Shown in pieces: positions 17,831 through 26,427 of a stretch of 64,000 bases of DNA. Positions within the stretch are counted from its first letter, which is position 1, and each line of letters opens with the position of its first letter. The stretch comes from HGM12998 sp900756495 (GTDB lineage: Bacteria; Bacillota; Clostridia; Oscillospirales; Oscillospiraceae): NCBI GenBank assembly GCA_958477305.1, contig CAUEFI010000006.1:62001-126000 (forward strand), given 5' to 3'. The notes beneath the pieces are model-generated. The model worked only from the letters and a program-made list of their open reading frames with translations. It ran no database searches and had not been told where the DNA came from. The position numbers were made by a program, and so were the translations under genes.

Positions 17831-17860
17831 ATTGTATGATAGAAGCTGCATACTTGTCAA
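17831..17860 (-). promoter_or_regulatory. Promoter upstream of DASS transporter copy 1
   Basis: On the minus strand TTGACA (17860-17855), an 18-base spacer and TACAAT (17836-17831) precede the gene with a leader of about 195 bases. I recognise no riboswitch in that leader. An opposite-strand TTGACA-17-TATGAT (17812-17840) overlaps it. Confidence 0.7.
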
Positions 17861-17973
17861 GCCCCTTGCTCTGAGTTCTCTAATACATATCTGATATAGC
17901 TTTTTTAAGGGTAAAAATCAGGTTTATTGATTCTTGATAGATTGTACTTTTGTCAATCAGTTCCCAGAAACTT

Positions 17974-18021
17974 ACACAGGAACAGGGAGCACGTCACGAG
18001 ACGTGCTCCCTGTTCCTGTGT
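17974..18021. repeat. Perfect 22-bp hairpin between the esterase and DASS genes
   Basis: A 22-bp perfectly paired stem (left arm from 17974, right arm to 18021) encloses a 4-base loop ACGA. It is downstream of the esterase stop at 18105 and upstream of the DASS promoter. No U-tract follows on either strand, so it is not a canonical terminator. The rest of the 17627-18104 gap is AT-rich spacer with the promoter described separately. Confidence 0.85.
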
Positions 18022-18104
18022 GGGTAAGGGGGGAAACTCATCCAAAAAAGTTGGAGAGTTAGCACAATTCAGAGGGCTAGCTTATTGCTGGGTTTCTATT
18101 GCTG

Positions 18105-20357
18105 CTAGCCCGTGCTCTGCGCACAAAATCGCATTAGAACCACTGCCACCTCGGCACGTGTAGCCTCCCCTTGTGGATCAAGGACGGCGTTATCTGTACC
18201 GGCAAGAATGCCGTGTTCCACGGCCCAACGCAGCGCCTCCTCGGCGTAGCTGCTGACTGCCGCCGCGTCGGAGAACTGCGCCAGGCTGCCCGCCGTTTCA
18301 GGCGAACCCGCGTAGCGGTAGAGCATCACAGCCAGCTGCTCCCGCGTGAGGTTTCCGTCCGGGATAAAGCTGCCGCCATAGCCGGTGACAATCCCGGCGT
18401 CAGCCGCCCAGGCCACCGCCGGGGCATACCATGCATCGCCGGCCACGTCGTCAAAGGTGCTCTCCGCGCCTGCCGGCTTCCCCTCCCTGTTGTAGAGGAT
18501 CTGCGCCAACATGGCCCGCGAAAGCAGGTCGTTGGGGCCAAAGCGCTCGTCTCCAAGGCCGTTCATCAGGCCGCTGCCGGAGACGTAGGCTACTGCCCCG
18601 GCGTACCACTCGCCGCCCGTCAGGTCGCTGAAGGTGATGGATGGGGTTTTGTCCACCAGCTCATAGGCAAAGGCGAAGAATCCGTCCAGGTCGGTCGAGA
18701 GGCCGTGCTTCTGATCCCAGACCAGCGCGGCGTCCACAGTTTTACCTTGATTGGCAAGCGCAGTAGCCAGGTTAAAAAAGCTGGGATGAGGCGTAACCAG
18801 GTCTACAGAACCCGTGCGCATAAACCAGTTTTGACAGACAGTGGTGTCCTCCGAACCTTCTTCCAGAACAAAGTACAACGGATTTACTGAGTTGCGCTGC
18901 AAATCAATGAGCTCTAAATACTCTTGAGAAATTGCAATATCGCGGTTCTTTTGAATCCAATTCTGCCCAAAATCAGTAAAAACAGCCGCATAATCATTGG
19001 GCTTTCCAAAAGAATAGCTGGACGCGTTGGCATGCTTAGCATATAGGCCTTCTCCTACCGTTGTGTTCACTGTTCCATCATGCTCCATTGCCTCATCAGG
19101 AGCATTGAGCGGCCTGTCATACTGCATATCCAGCAGATTGGCGGGGTTATAGTGGTCTTCTCCTACCACATAGGCCCAAAATTGCTCCCAAGTACCTCCG
19201 ATATCCACAACACGGTCGTGATCCTCCGTATCATAGATTGGCTTTATCCAATCTCTCGAAGTGTCAGGAGTGCCGTACATTGGATTGGCCTCCAGGGGAG
19301 CGGCCAAGTACTCCTCAATTTTCTCCTTGCTGCCCAGGCCGTTGAGGAACTTAATGGCACTCTCCTTGACGTAAACCATTAAGTAGTCGGCATAGTTGTC
19401 GGCGGTGAGAAGATCACCAGCTTTGATATTGTCACCCACATCGAACTCCGCCTTGACACCCAGTCCAGCTTGATATTCTACAAAAGCCTGAGTAAGGGCC
19501 ACGTTAATTTCATTGACCGCCTCATTTCCGGTGAGATCACCCCAGCGCTCCCAGGCAATGGCTGTGTCGCCCCATGCACGGATCATGACAGGACAGCTGG
19601 GAAACGCGGCGTAGACGTCATCACGGCCCTGAGCCGCACCTATTTCTTCCAAATACGATTCAAAGAAAGGGGAATTTCCCGAAACTCCCAAAATTGCCGT
19701 TGCACTACCGCCAGAGCTGGTACCTGCTGCAAAAATACGTTCCTTGTCACCGGGGATTGTATCAGCGTTTGTTTCATACCTGAGATAACGCAGGGCCGCC
19801 TTCAAATCTGCGAGAGGGTTTGGCAATTTTCCGTAATTCACAAAATCTTCACTATCAGGGGTCCCTGTAGTACAGTTATGGCCACGCATGCCGGGCTCAA
19901 CAACCACCCAGCCTTCGGAAAGCGCCCGGCCGATCAGCGGAGCAGTATTGTCTTTTGCGGCAAGCGCACCCGGGTCACCTACCGGTGCACCGGCATCCCC
20001 ACCCCAGGGGTTATAGAACAGGATCGGCGCATCAGCCATGGCATCCTGGTCAAAGAACGTACCGTTATAGCTGACAGGAACCTTGATATTCATCTTGAAG
20101 TAGTCCTCGGAGGGGGATCCGTCCCAGGTAAGCCCAGTGATGGGCTTGGCTGCATAGGTAACCTGATAGGTTTTGAACACGATGGTACCGGGAAAGTATT
20201 CATTGCCTGAGACAGTAAACTGGCCCTGATAGGCGGCCTGAGGGTCAAAGTGCAGGGAGGTGTCCTCTGAAGCTGAAGCAGTTAGGGTGGACAGTCCGGC
20301 AGTTAAGACCGCCGCCGTTAAGAACAGAGACAAAAGCCGGAACCTGATGTGCCTCAT
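18105..20357 (-). CDS. Secreted tannase-like (subtype B) alpha/beta hydrolase with C-terminal SLH domains
   Basis: A signal peptide (residues 1-30, ending SASA/S) precedes a large alpha/beta hydrolase domain. The nucleophile elbow GTSSGG is at 212-217 with Ser214 as expected nucleophile. C-terminal to a long lid insertion, Asp519 (GSVDLVTPHPSF) and His551 (VWDQKHGLSTD) fit the Asp/His of bacterial tannases such as L. plantarum TanA. Three SLH repeats follow (about 573-750). The 750-residue protein should sit on the cell wall and cleave an ester, perhaps a galloyl or other phenolic ester. It is flanked by two DASS transporters. The ATG at 20357 follows GAGAGGTAGGA. Family assignment is good; substrate is inference. 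Confidence 0.8.
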   Translation of the reverse strand: MRHIRFRLLSLFLTAAVLTAGLSTLTASASEDTSLHFDPQAAYQGQFTVSGNEYFPGTIVFKTYQVTYAAKPITGLTWDGSPSEDYFKMNIKVPVSYNGTFFDQDAMADAPILFYNPWGGDAGAPVGDPGALAAKDNTAPLIGRALSEGWVVVEPGMRGHNCTTGTPDSEDFVNYGKLPNPLADLKAALRYLRYETNADTIPGDKERIFAAGTSSGGSATAILGVSGNSPFFESYLEEIGAAQGRDDVYAAFPSCPVMIRAWGDTAIAWERWGDLTGNEAVNEINVALTQAFVEYQAGLGVKAEFDVGDNIKAGDLLTADNYADYLMVYVKESAIKFLNGLGSKEKIEEYLAAPLEANPMYGTPDTSRDWIKPIYDTEDHDRVVDIGGTWEQFWAYVVGEDHYNPANLLDMQYDRPLNAPDEAMEHDGTVNTTVGEGLYAKHANASSYSFGKPNDYAAVFTDFGQNWIQKNRDIAISQEYLELIDLQRNSVNPLYFVLEEGSEDTTVCQNWFMRTGSVDLVTPHPSFFNLATALANQGKTVDAALVWDQKHGLSTDLDGFFAFAYELVDKTPSITFSDLTGGEWYAGAVAYVSGSGLMNGLGDERFGPNDLLSRAMLAQILYNREGKPAGAESTFDDVAGDAWYAPAVAWAADAGIVTGYGGSFIPDGNLTREQLAVMLYRYAGSPETAGSLAQFSDAAAVSSYAEEALRWAVEHGILAGTDNAVLDPQGEATRAEVAVVLMRFCAQSTG

Positions 20358-20429
20358 TTTGTATTCCTACCTCTCATCAAGTAAAATGTTTGAAATAAGC
20401 AGCGGAATATGCACTTCTGCCAAAACCAG

Positions 20430-20474
20430 AAAATGAGGGCCGGAAACACGCTCCCTCCAGCGGATTTCCGGCCC
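20430..20474 (-). terminator. Terminator of DASS transporter copy 2
   Basis: On the minus strand the arms GGGCCGGAAA and TTTCCGGCCC (20474-20437) are followed by TCATTTTCT. It lies between the second DASS gene and the esterase gene, suggesting separate transcripts or partial read-through. Confidence 0.7.
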
Positions 20475-20497
20475 GTAGAGAAGGTAAGCGGCAATTT

Positions 20498-21940
20498 TTA
20501 TCCGCCCAGTACAACAGGCGCAAAGGGGACGATGAATGCAAGCATAACAACGAAGGAGAGCACAAGGAAAAGCAGGTTGGGCCGGATGGTATTGCGCATG
20601 TTCACATGGCCGGGCCCAAAGATCAGCGGCATGGGAGCGCAGGCCGAGGGGGTCAGGCAGGCCATTGCGGAGGCAAAGCCGATCAGCATGGCGAACATTC
20701 CCAGGTGTGTGGAGCCGTTGCTGAGCAGCGCCACGCCCACGTTGAAGAACAGCGTCATGGTGACCACGTTGGAGAGGAAGTTGGTCATAATCAGCGCTGC
20801 AATGACCAGGATAACGACGATGACAAAGGGGGGCACATTAGCAAGAATGGGCTGGAGCACATTGGCCATCCAGACGTTAATTCCGGTAAGTTCAGAGGTA
20901 ATGGGGGTGGACATGACGCAGACCACGCCGGCGAAAATGATGGCTCCCATGGGCAGAGACTTCAGCGCGGCCGGCATATCAAGCACCGGCTGGCCCCCAA
21001 CCCGCACAATACACAGGGCTGCGCAGGCCAGAATGGCGGGAACCACGACGCCGCAGGTCGTCCAGTAGGTGCCGAAAGCGGGCAACACGCCCTTGAGGAC
21101 CTCCGGGAGAATGATGAGGGCGATGGCCAGAAGGAAGACTACCACGGAAATTTTGCCCCGCAGATCCAGCTTGGGCGCATTTTTCCGTTCGGCCTCCACG
21201 TCGTAGTTGTCGTAAGCGGTGGTATCAAGCTTCCAAAAGCGCGTGACCAGCATGATAACGACAAACATAATGATGGCAAAGGGGATGCCGATGGAGAACC
21301 ACTGGGTATAGGTGACCTCAATGCCCAGCTGGGCCGACATCATGCCCATCAGGATGAGACAGGGCGCGTGGGCGATGGGCGATGCAATGGAGATGACCAC
21401 ATCCACCCACATGATGCCCATGAACATGCAGGTATACATGGAGTCTCCCTTCTTGAGACCCAGCTTTTCACAGAGCACCTCAGCGATACCTACATAGATG
21501 ACCGCCAGGGACAGGTTATCCATAAACATGCCCAGAATCAGCATAGACGCAAAGAACATGTAGATGAACACATAGGGGCGGCCGCGCACGATCTTTCGTG
21601 TGATAAACCAGTTGCACACCTTGTTGATGACGCCGGTCTGAAGCAGGGCATAGTTGAGGATCATAAAGACGATCATGGTGATGACCGAGAAGTGACCCAT
21701 GGAGCCCGCCCATACTGCGTTGGCAGTCATAGAGCCCGTCATAATCAACAGAGCCAGGAACAAAATGGAGGTCCAGTGGGTATTGACGGTGAGCCACAAG
21801 TACAGGGTGGCCACCGTTACCGCGAGGGTACGCACACCAATATCCGTCAGGCCATTGGTGGCCGGAAGGCCGAAAGCAATCGCCAGTCCCAGGATGAGGG
21901 CAATCAGGTAATGGATGTACGATTTCTTAGTCGCTGACAT
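20498..21940 (-). CDS. DASS (SLC13) family anion transporter, copy 2
   Basis: This 480-residue paralogue of the 16.2-17.6 kb transporter is collinear with it along its whole length (for example YLWLTVNTHWTSILFLA, TNFLSNVVTM, LTPSACAPMPLIFGPGH). The first-half ligand motif reads MDNLSLA and the second retains SN(V/T). The start at 21940 (MSATKKSY) has GGGAG upstream; a longer frame to 21994 has none. Close paralogues flanking a hydrolase point to a duplicated uptake function for related carboxylates. Confidence 0.88.
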   Translation of the reverse strand: MSATKKSYIHYLIALILGLAIAFGLPATNGLTDIGVRTLAVTVATLYLWLTVNTHWTSILFLALLIMTGSMTANAVWAGSMGHFSVITMIVFMILNYALLQTGVINKVCNWFITRKIVRGRPYVFIYMFFASMLILGMFMDNLSLAVIYVGIAEVLCEKLGLKKGDSMYTCMFMGIMWVDVVISIASPIAHAPCLILMGMMSAQLGIEVTYTQWFSIGIPFAIIMFVVIMLVTRFWKLDTTAYDNYDVEAERKNAPKLDLRGKISVVVFLLAIALIILPEVLKGVLPAFGTYWTTCGVVVPAILACAALCIVRVGGQPVLDMPAALKSLPMGAIIFAGVVCVMSTPITSELTGINVWMANVLQPILANVPPFVIVVILVIAALIMTNFLSNVVTMTLFFNVGVALLSNGSTHLGMFAMLIGFASAMACLTPSACAPMPLIFGPGHVNMRNTIRPNLLFLVLSFVVMLAFIVPFAPVVLGG

Positions 21941-22089
21941 AACATTCTCCCTCTCTTCTATTTTTCTCTTTTTGCTGCCCAGCAGCATTTTCACACGTTA
22001 ACACACCCCAAGCGCTCTTCCGCTGCAATGGGCTTGGGCTTCAGGCATACCTCCCTTTTTCCATTCCTCCCAAGAGGCGGCGCGACTGT

Positions 22090-22524
22090 TCAGTCCGTGC
22101 GGCGAACATCTTTCAACGCTGCGTATACCACCTGTGCCAGTTCCCTCACCGTCACAGCCTCGGTGAGATCGGAAGGTCTGGGCTTAATCTTCAAATCCTT
22201 TTGAATTGCATAGAGCAACAGTACCTTTTTCGTGGACTCGGAGGTGGCGTGATCACAGGGGGCTGCCTGATCCAACTCCCTCAGCATGCTTCGATCCAGC
22301 TTCATCGTGCGCTGAAGACTCAGGACCGCCAGCTCAATCAGGTTATCCTCCGCGCAGTCCTCCTCCAGCATAAATTTCGATGTGATATAGCGCTTCAGGT
22401 GGAGATAGACAAACTCCGGGGAGGGGTCTTCCTCCGCCCGGATGACAGCCGCCTCCCTGGCCGCCGCGTTCTGGGCCGCCGCCAGCAGGGAGGCCACCAG
22501 TCTCTTTCTCTCTTCTGTATTCAC
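22090..22524 (-). CDS. Uncharacterised 144-residue protein coupled to sufE
   Basis: I do not recognise a family. The product is acidic-to-neutral, helical and without membrane segments or a signal peptide; one Cys pair (Cys64 in EEDCAED region and PCDHAT further on) is visible. It starts with a GTG that overlaps the sufE stop as GTGA and has a purine-rich GGGAGAGGGA site, so it is translated with sufE. Being last in the isomerase-like/sufS/sufE operon, a role with sulfur transfer or with the isomerase-like protein is possible but unproven. Confidence 0.7.
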   Translation of the reverse strand: MNTEERKRLVASLLAAAQNAAAREAAVIRAEEDPSPEFVYLHLKRYITSKFMLEEDCAEDNLIELAVLSLQRTMKLDRSMLRELDQAAPCDHATSESTKKVLLLYAIQKDLKIKPRPSDLTEAVTVRELAQVVYAALKDVRRTD

Positions 22525-22958
22525 GCGTCCCTCTCCCCCCCGCACTGGGCTGCAAAGCGCTGGATAGTCTCAACGACGGAGTGGATTCCCCGAAAGCGGT
22601 CGGTGGAAATCTGCCTCTTGATGTTGGTCTCCTCCACAAAGCGGGGCCGATAGGCCGCGATCTCCTCCGGCGTTCTGCCGTCCAGCAGGCTGACGGCGAT
22701 GGAGACGATCCCGCGTACGATGAGCGCTTCGCTGTCCGCCCGGACATGCACCCTGCCCTCCGAATAGCTCAGCACCAGCCATACGCCGGACTGACAGCCG
22801 TGTACTTTATTCTCCTCCGTGCGCTCCTCTTCTGCCACATGAGGCATGTCGGCCGAAATGGCCAGCAGGTACTCATATTGAAGAAACCAGTCTCCCAGTT
22901 GATCCAGGTCCTCCATATAAGAGTCTTCCAGTTCAACAATACTCAGTTTTTCGTCCAT
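22521..22958 (-). CDS. sufE: SufE-type sulfur acceptor protein
   Basis: SufE takes a persulfide from SufS and passes it to an Fe-S scaffold. The 145-residue product shows the family motif HGCQSGVW with Cys55 as the sulfur-accepting residue, and the downstream ADSEALIVRGIVSI and GRTPEEI. Its start overlaps the end of sufS by 16 bases and the ribosome site is weak, which implies translational coupling. Firmicutes more often use SufU; a SufE-type partner is less usual there. Confidence 0.9.
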   Translation of the reverse strand: MDEKLSIVELEDSYMEDLDQLGDWFLQYEYLLAISADMPHVAEEERTEENKVHGCQSGVWLVLSYSEGRVHVRADSEALIVRGIVSIAVSLLDGRTPEEIAAYRPRFVEETNIKRQISTDRFRGIHSVVETIQRFAAQCGGERDA

Positions 22959-24169
22959 CTTTGAAACAGCCCCATCGTTCTCACTATTGCTTTGCAGGTG
23001 TGGTCGATCTCCTCTTTGGTGTTGTAGAAAGCCGGCGAGAGGCGGATCGCCGCCTCCAGCCCAAACTCCCGCAGCCCCGGTTGAGCGCAGTGGTTGCCCG
23101 AGCGAAGAGCCACGCCCAATTTGTCCAGAACGCTGGCTGCATCGTAGGGGTGAACCCCTTCCAGCGTAAAGGAGAGCACCCCCGCCCGCCGGGCGGGACG
23201 GCCCAGGATCGTCAGCCCTTCAATGGCCGACAGAGCCTCCTCGGCATAGGCGATCAGTTCATGCTCCCAGGCCGAGATCTCCGCTCTGCCCAGCGCCTCG
23301 ATATACCGCAGAGCCTCTCCCAGCGCAACAGCTCCGGAGATATTGGGGGTCCCGGCCTCCAGACGGGCCGGCAGGGTCCCGTAGGTGGACCGCTCGGCGG
23401 CAACAACGTCCACCATACCGCCCCCCACCCGCGCCGGTTCCAGCCGCTCCAGGCATGCCTGTTTCCCGTAGAGCACCCCGATTCCGGAGGGGGACAGAAT
23501 TTTGTGGCCGGAAAAACAGTAAAAATCACAGTCCAGCTCCCGGACATCCGCCGTCTCATGGCGGACGCCCTGGGCCCCATCCACAAGCACCAGCGCTCCG
23601 GCCGCGTGAGCCAGGGCGGTCAGCTCCCTGACCGGAAACACCGTCCCTGTCAGGTTTGAAACCTGGGCCAGGGCCACCACCTTGGGCCGTCTCTCCAGTG
23701 CGGTGGAAAACGCTTTGTCATCCAGTATCCCGTCCGGGCAGGGGACGGCCTGAAAGACCGCCCCCCGCTCCTCGCACAGGCGCTGCCAGGGCAGGAAATT
23801 GGAGTGATGCTCCAGGGCTGTGACCACCACCAGATCGCCCGCCCCCACCGTGTTCCGCAGCCCTGCAGCCACGGTGTTGATCGCGTCTGTGGTCCCCTGG
23901 GTGAAGATGATCTCCTCCGCCGACCGGGCGTTGAGGAAGCCCCGGACAACCTCCCGCGCCTCTTCAAAGGCGGCGGTGGAGCGCTCGCTGAGGGTATGAA
24001 TGCCCCGGTGCACATTGGCGTTGTCCTGGAGATAGTGCGCCCGCAGCCTGTCCAGAACACACAGGGGAACCTGCGTGGTGGCGGCATTGTCCAGATAAAT
24101 CAGCTTCTCCCCATTGACCCGGCTGTCCAGAATGGGGAAATCCTTGCGAATCCCTTTTACCTGCAGCAT
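22943..24169 (-). CDS. sufS: SufS-type cysteine desulfurase
   Basis: A PLP enzyme releasing sulfur from cysteine as an enzyme persulfide. Visible features are YLDNAATTQVP near residue 25, ALEHHSNFLPW, the PLP-lysine in CFSGHKILSPSG (about 223) and the active-site Cys in SGNHCAQPG (about 360), the group II (SufS) pattern. The length of 408 residues is typical. The ATG at 24169 follows GGAGGAGAGG. It is preceded by a fucose-isomerase-like gene with a 22-base gap and followed by sufE; sufB, sufC and sufD are not in the window. Confidence 0.94.
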   Translation of the reverse strand: MLQVKGIRKDFPILDSRVNGEKLIYLDNAATTQVPLCVLDRLRAHYLQDNANVHRGIHTLSERSTAAFEEAREVVRGFLNARSAEEIIFTQGTTDAINTVAAGLRNTVGAGDLVVVTALEHHSNFLPWQRLCEERGAVFQAVPCPDGILDDKAFSTALERRPKVVALAQVSNLTGTVFPVRELTALAHAAGALVLVDGAQGVRHETADVRELDCDFYCFSGHKILSPSGIGVLYGKQACLERLEPARVGGGMVDVVAAERSTYGTLPARLEAGTPNISGAVALGEALRYIEALGRAEISAWEHELIAYAEEALSAIEGLTILGRPARRAGVLSFTLEGVHPYDAASVLDKLGVALRSGNHCAQPGLREFGLEAAIRLSPAFYNTKEEIDHTCKAIVRTMGLFQRWTKN

Positions 24170-24191
24170 ACGCGCACCTCTCCTCCGGCAA

Positions 24192-25721
24192 TCAGACGCT
24201 CAGGACCTCCAGGCCCAGGCACTCGGCCAGCATCTCCAGTTCCTTGGCACAGTCGCCGTAGACGATGGGCAGATGGTTGCCCACCTGGCACTGCGCTTTG
24301 AAGAACTTCTCCTGGTCCGCCACACGGTATACCACATAGCCGTTGCAGTTGTCCAGGTCGTAGTCTCCGCCGGCCACAATGGTTCCCTTGCCGATGAACA
24401 TCTTGGTACAGTCGGGGGACAGGCGGCAGATGGTAATGGGCTGGCCCACGTCCTTCTTGAAGTCATAGCGGAACACGGCGCCGAAGCCCTGATCATAGGC
24501 AAAATGGCGGATGCCGTAGTGCGACTTCTCTCCATCAATGCCTCTGAACTTCCGGTTGGGGGTGGAGTGGCTGGTATGGTACAGGTTGGTCAGGTCTTCC
24601 ACGCCGGCCAGGTCCTCAATGTTGAAGCGCTTCATGGGGCGAATGGTGCCGTTCTGATACACCAGGGGCATGGTGTTGCCCATATAGGGCGCCATGCCGG
24701 AGATGGTGGAGAGGATCAGCATGGTGAGCACGCCGTCAATATCGTACTCGCAGGCGGAGGGGATGCCCTGCTCATTCAACAGGGAGTGGGTCAGGCAGAA
24801 GGTGAACTTGGCGTCGTTGACCCGGCGGGTAGAGCACAGATCCGGGCAGGGGGCGGTAAAGCCGCAGCAGTCGTGGTAGTCCAGCAGCTTCTTGACCTCT
24901 ACATAGGCCTTGCAGGAGGTCACCAGGTGCTCCCGGTCGATGTGCACGTCGTCGGCGCCGGCGATCAGTTCGTCGGCCAGGGCCTCAGCCTCCTTGATTT
25001 CCTCCGGCGTGATGTTGGGGGTGTTAAGGCGGCCGGGGGTGGTGTAGTTGCCTCCCTCAGGCAGCGGGTTCATGTAGTCCATCAGCTCGTGGATATTGAG
25101 GAAGCGGAACTTGGTCCCAAAGGTCTCGGTCACCTTCTCCAGCGTCACAAAGGTGTCGTTGCCGCTCTTGGAGGCGTTGGAGTCAAAGCGGACGGCCAGC
25201 ATGATGTTGGCCAGCTTCAGGGCCTTGCGCACCCGCAGCGCCTTCATCCGGGCGGCGATCTCCTCCCAGGTCAGATGCTCATAGCTCTCCAGGCCGCGGT
25301 TCTTCAGGCAGGCACCCACTGCGGCCAGGTCGGCGTAGGTGGCAGGATCCTGAATGATGGGCTTGTGGGTCCGCTGCGCCAGCTCGATGAGCAGAGCGCT
25401 GCGGGCAATGCCGCCGGAGATCATGTACACGTCGATCTGATCCAGATCCTTGGTCATAGCGTCGAAGGCGGCCTCCGGGATCCGCCAGTCGTCGTTGCAC
25501 TCCAGGTAGAGGGGCTCCATGACGTTGACGCAGTCGGGCATATTCTCCTTCACATTGTCAAAAAACTTCTGCTTGAGCTCCTGGGCCAGAATCAGCTCGT
25601 ACTCGCTGGTCAGCGCCTCTCCCTTTGCGAAGCGGCAGGGACCCTCGTAGTAATACTGGTGCACCAGGCCGAAAAAGATGGGCTTTACATTGAGCTTAAC
25701 ATCCAAACCTCTGCGAATCAT
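24192..25721 (-). CDS. L-fucose/L-arabinose isomerase-like protein (COG2407-type)
   Basis: The 509-residue product has the three-domain layout of fucose/arabinose isomerases. The C-terminal half shows CEYDIDGVLTML (Glu325, the expected metal/catalytic Glu) and CQVGNHLPIVYGD (His483). The position where FucI has its second metal-binding Asp appears to be Asn349 by eye alignment. It also carries a Cys-rich stretch (DCCG at 284-287, PCPDLC at 291-296). I choose the ATG at 25721; the ribosome site is weak and TTG starts upstream are possible. The operon with sufS/sufE and a divergent PucR-type regulator is odd for a sugar isomerase, so the substrate is open. Confidence 0.7.
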   Translation of the reverse strand: MIRRGLDVKLNVKPIFFGLVHQYYYEGPCRFAKGEALTSEYELILAQELKQKFFDNVKENMPDCVNVMEPLYLECNDDWRIPEAAFDAMTKDLDQIDVYMISGGIARSALLIELAQRTHKPIIQDPATYADLAAVGACLKNRGLESYEHLTWEEIAARMKALRVRKALKLANIMLAVRFDSNASKSGNDTFVTLEKVTETFGTKFRFLNIHELMDYMNPLPEGGNYTTPGRLNTPNITPEEIKEAEALADELIAGADDVHIDREHLVTSCKAYVEVKKLLDYHDCCGFTAPCPDLCSTRRVNDAKFTFCLTHSLLNEQGIPSACEYDIDGVLTMLILSTISGMAPYMGNTMPLVYQNGTIRPMKRFNIEDLAGVEDLTNLYHTSHSTPNRKFRGIDGEKSHYGIRHFAYDQGFGAVFRYDFKKDVGQPITICRLSPDCTKMFIGKGTIVAGGDYDLDNCNGYVVYRVADQEKFFKAQCQVGNHLPIVYGDCAKELEMLAECLGLEVLSV

Positions 25722-26004
25722 GTTTTGATTCAACTCACTTTCTTCATATTTTCCTTGTCGGCTGTTATCTGGCGGGACACTTCCCCGCCGGTAGTGCCAG
25801 CATAGCACAGGCCATCTTCCGGCGCATCAGACGACTCTCCAATCTTCCTGCTCTCTGGTTGTATCTCTATTAATCCCATTGAATTACTATTATTTTGCGC
25901 CAATCACGCTTCTTTGATCCGCCGTACTGCCCTCTATTCTTGGAAAAAGGACACTGTTTCTGCTCCGCAGTCTCAGTTTCATTGTGCAAGCTGCATATTT
26001 TTAG

Positions 26005-26035
26005 AATACTCGTCCAAGAAATCCTATTGTCAAAT
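26005..26035 (-). promoter_or_regulatory. Possible promoter of the isomerase-like/sufS operon
   Basis: On the minus strand a perfect TTGACA near 26035-26030 is followed after 19 bases by TATTCT. The spacing is long and the leader would be about 280 bases. The remainder of the 25722-26427 gap is AT-richer than its surroundings; I see no conserved RNA or credible gene in it, but a regulator site for the divergent PucR-like protein is expected here. Confidence 0.4.
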
Positions 26036-26427
26036 TATGATTTTGTGCAAATCGATCTATTTCACTGGTCCAAATTGGAAGAATACACAGTGGAATTTTT
26101 CCCTATTTTCCGCTATGCTGTTTTTAGTCCCTCTTTCCCCGCTCCTGCAGGCCCATTGTTTGGGCATACTGTCTTAGCAGCCGCTATCTTTCAGCCCCTT
26201 TCTTACAATTTATATTCCGTAATTTCCCATTTGGCAGCAAAAGAACCTTTGACTTTTTGTTCATCCTATAAAGCTGCTTCATAGCCCACTCCTTTCTGCC
26301 GTTTCTTTTCGCCCGAACGGGCTTTTCAGGCTATATCCTTACTGTCGGGTACTATTCCGCACAGTCCCAGCCGCCGGCAATATGCGGCCGGAGCGGTCTG
26401 TTGGATTCTAATCGGGGAGGCGCTCTT

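Noticed and set aside
20606..21937. Plus-strand open frame opposite DASS copy 2
   Set aside because: His/Asp/Gly-rich antisense translation mirroring the membrane helices of the real gene.
24114..25805. Plus-strand open frame opposite the isomerase-like gene
   Set aside because: Antisense; Val/Gly/His-rich translation with no ribosome site or domain.
25895..26284. 129-codon open frame in the gap before the PucR-like gene
   Set aside because: No ribosome site, no motif, Phe/Ser/Cys-rich random-looking translation in an AT-rich intergenic region.
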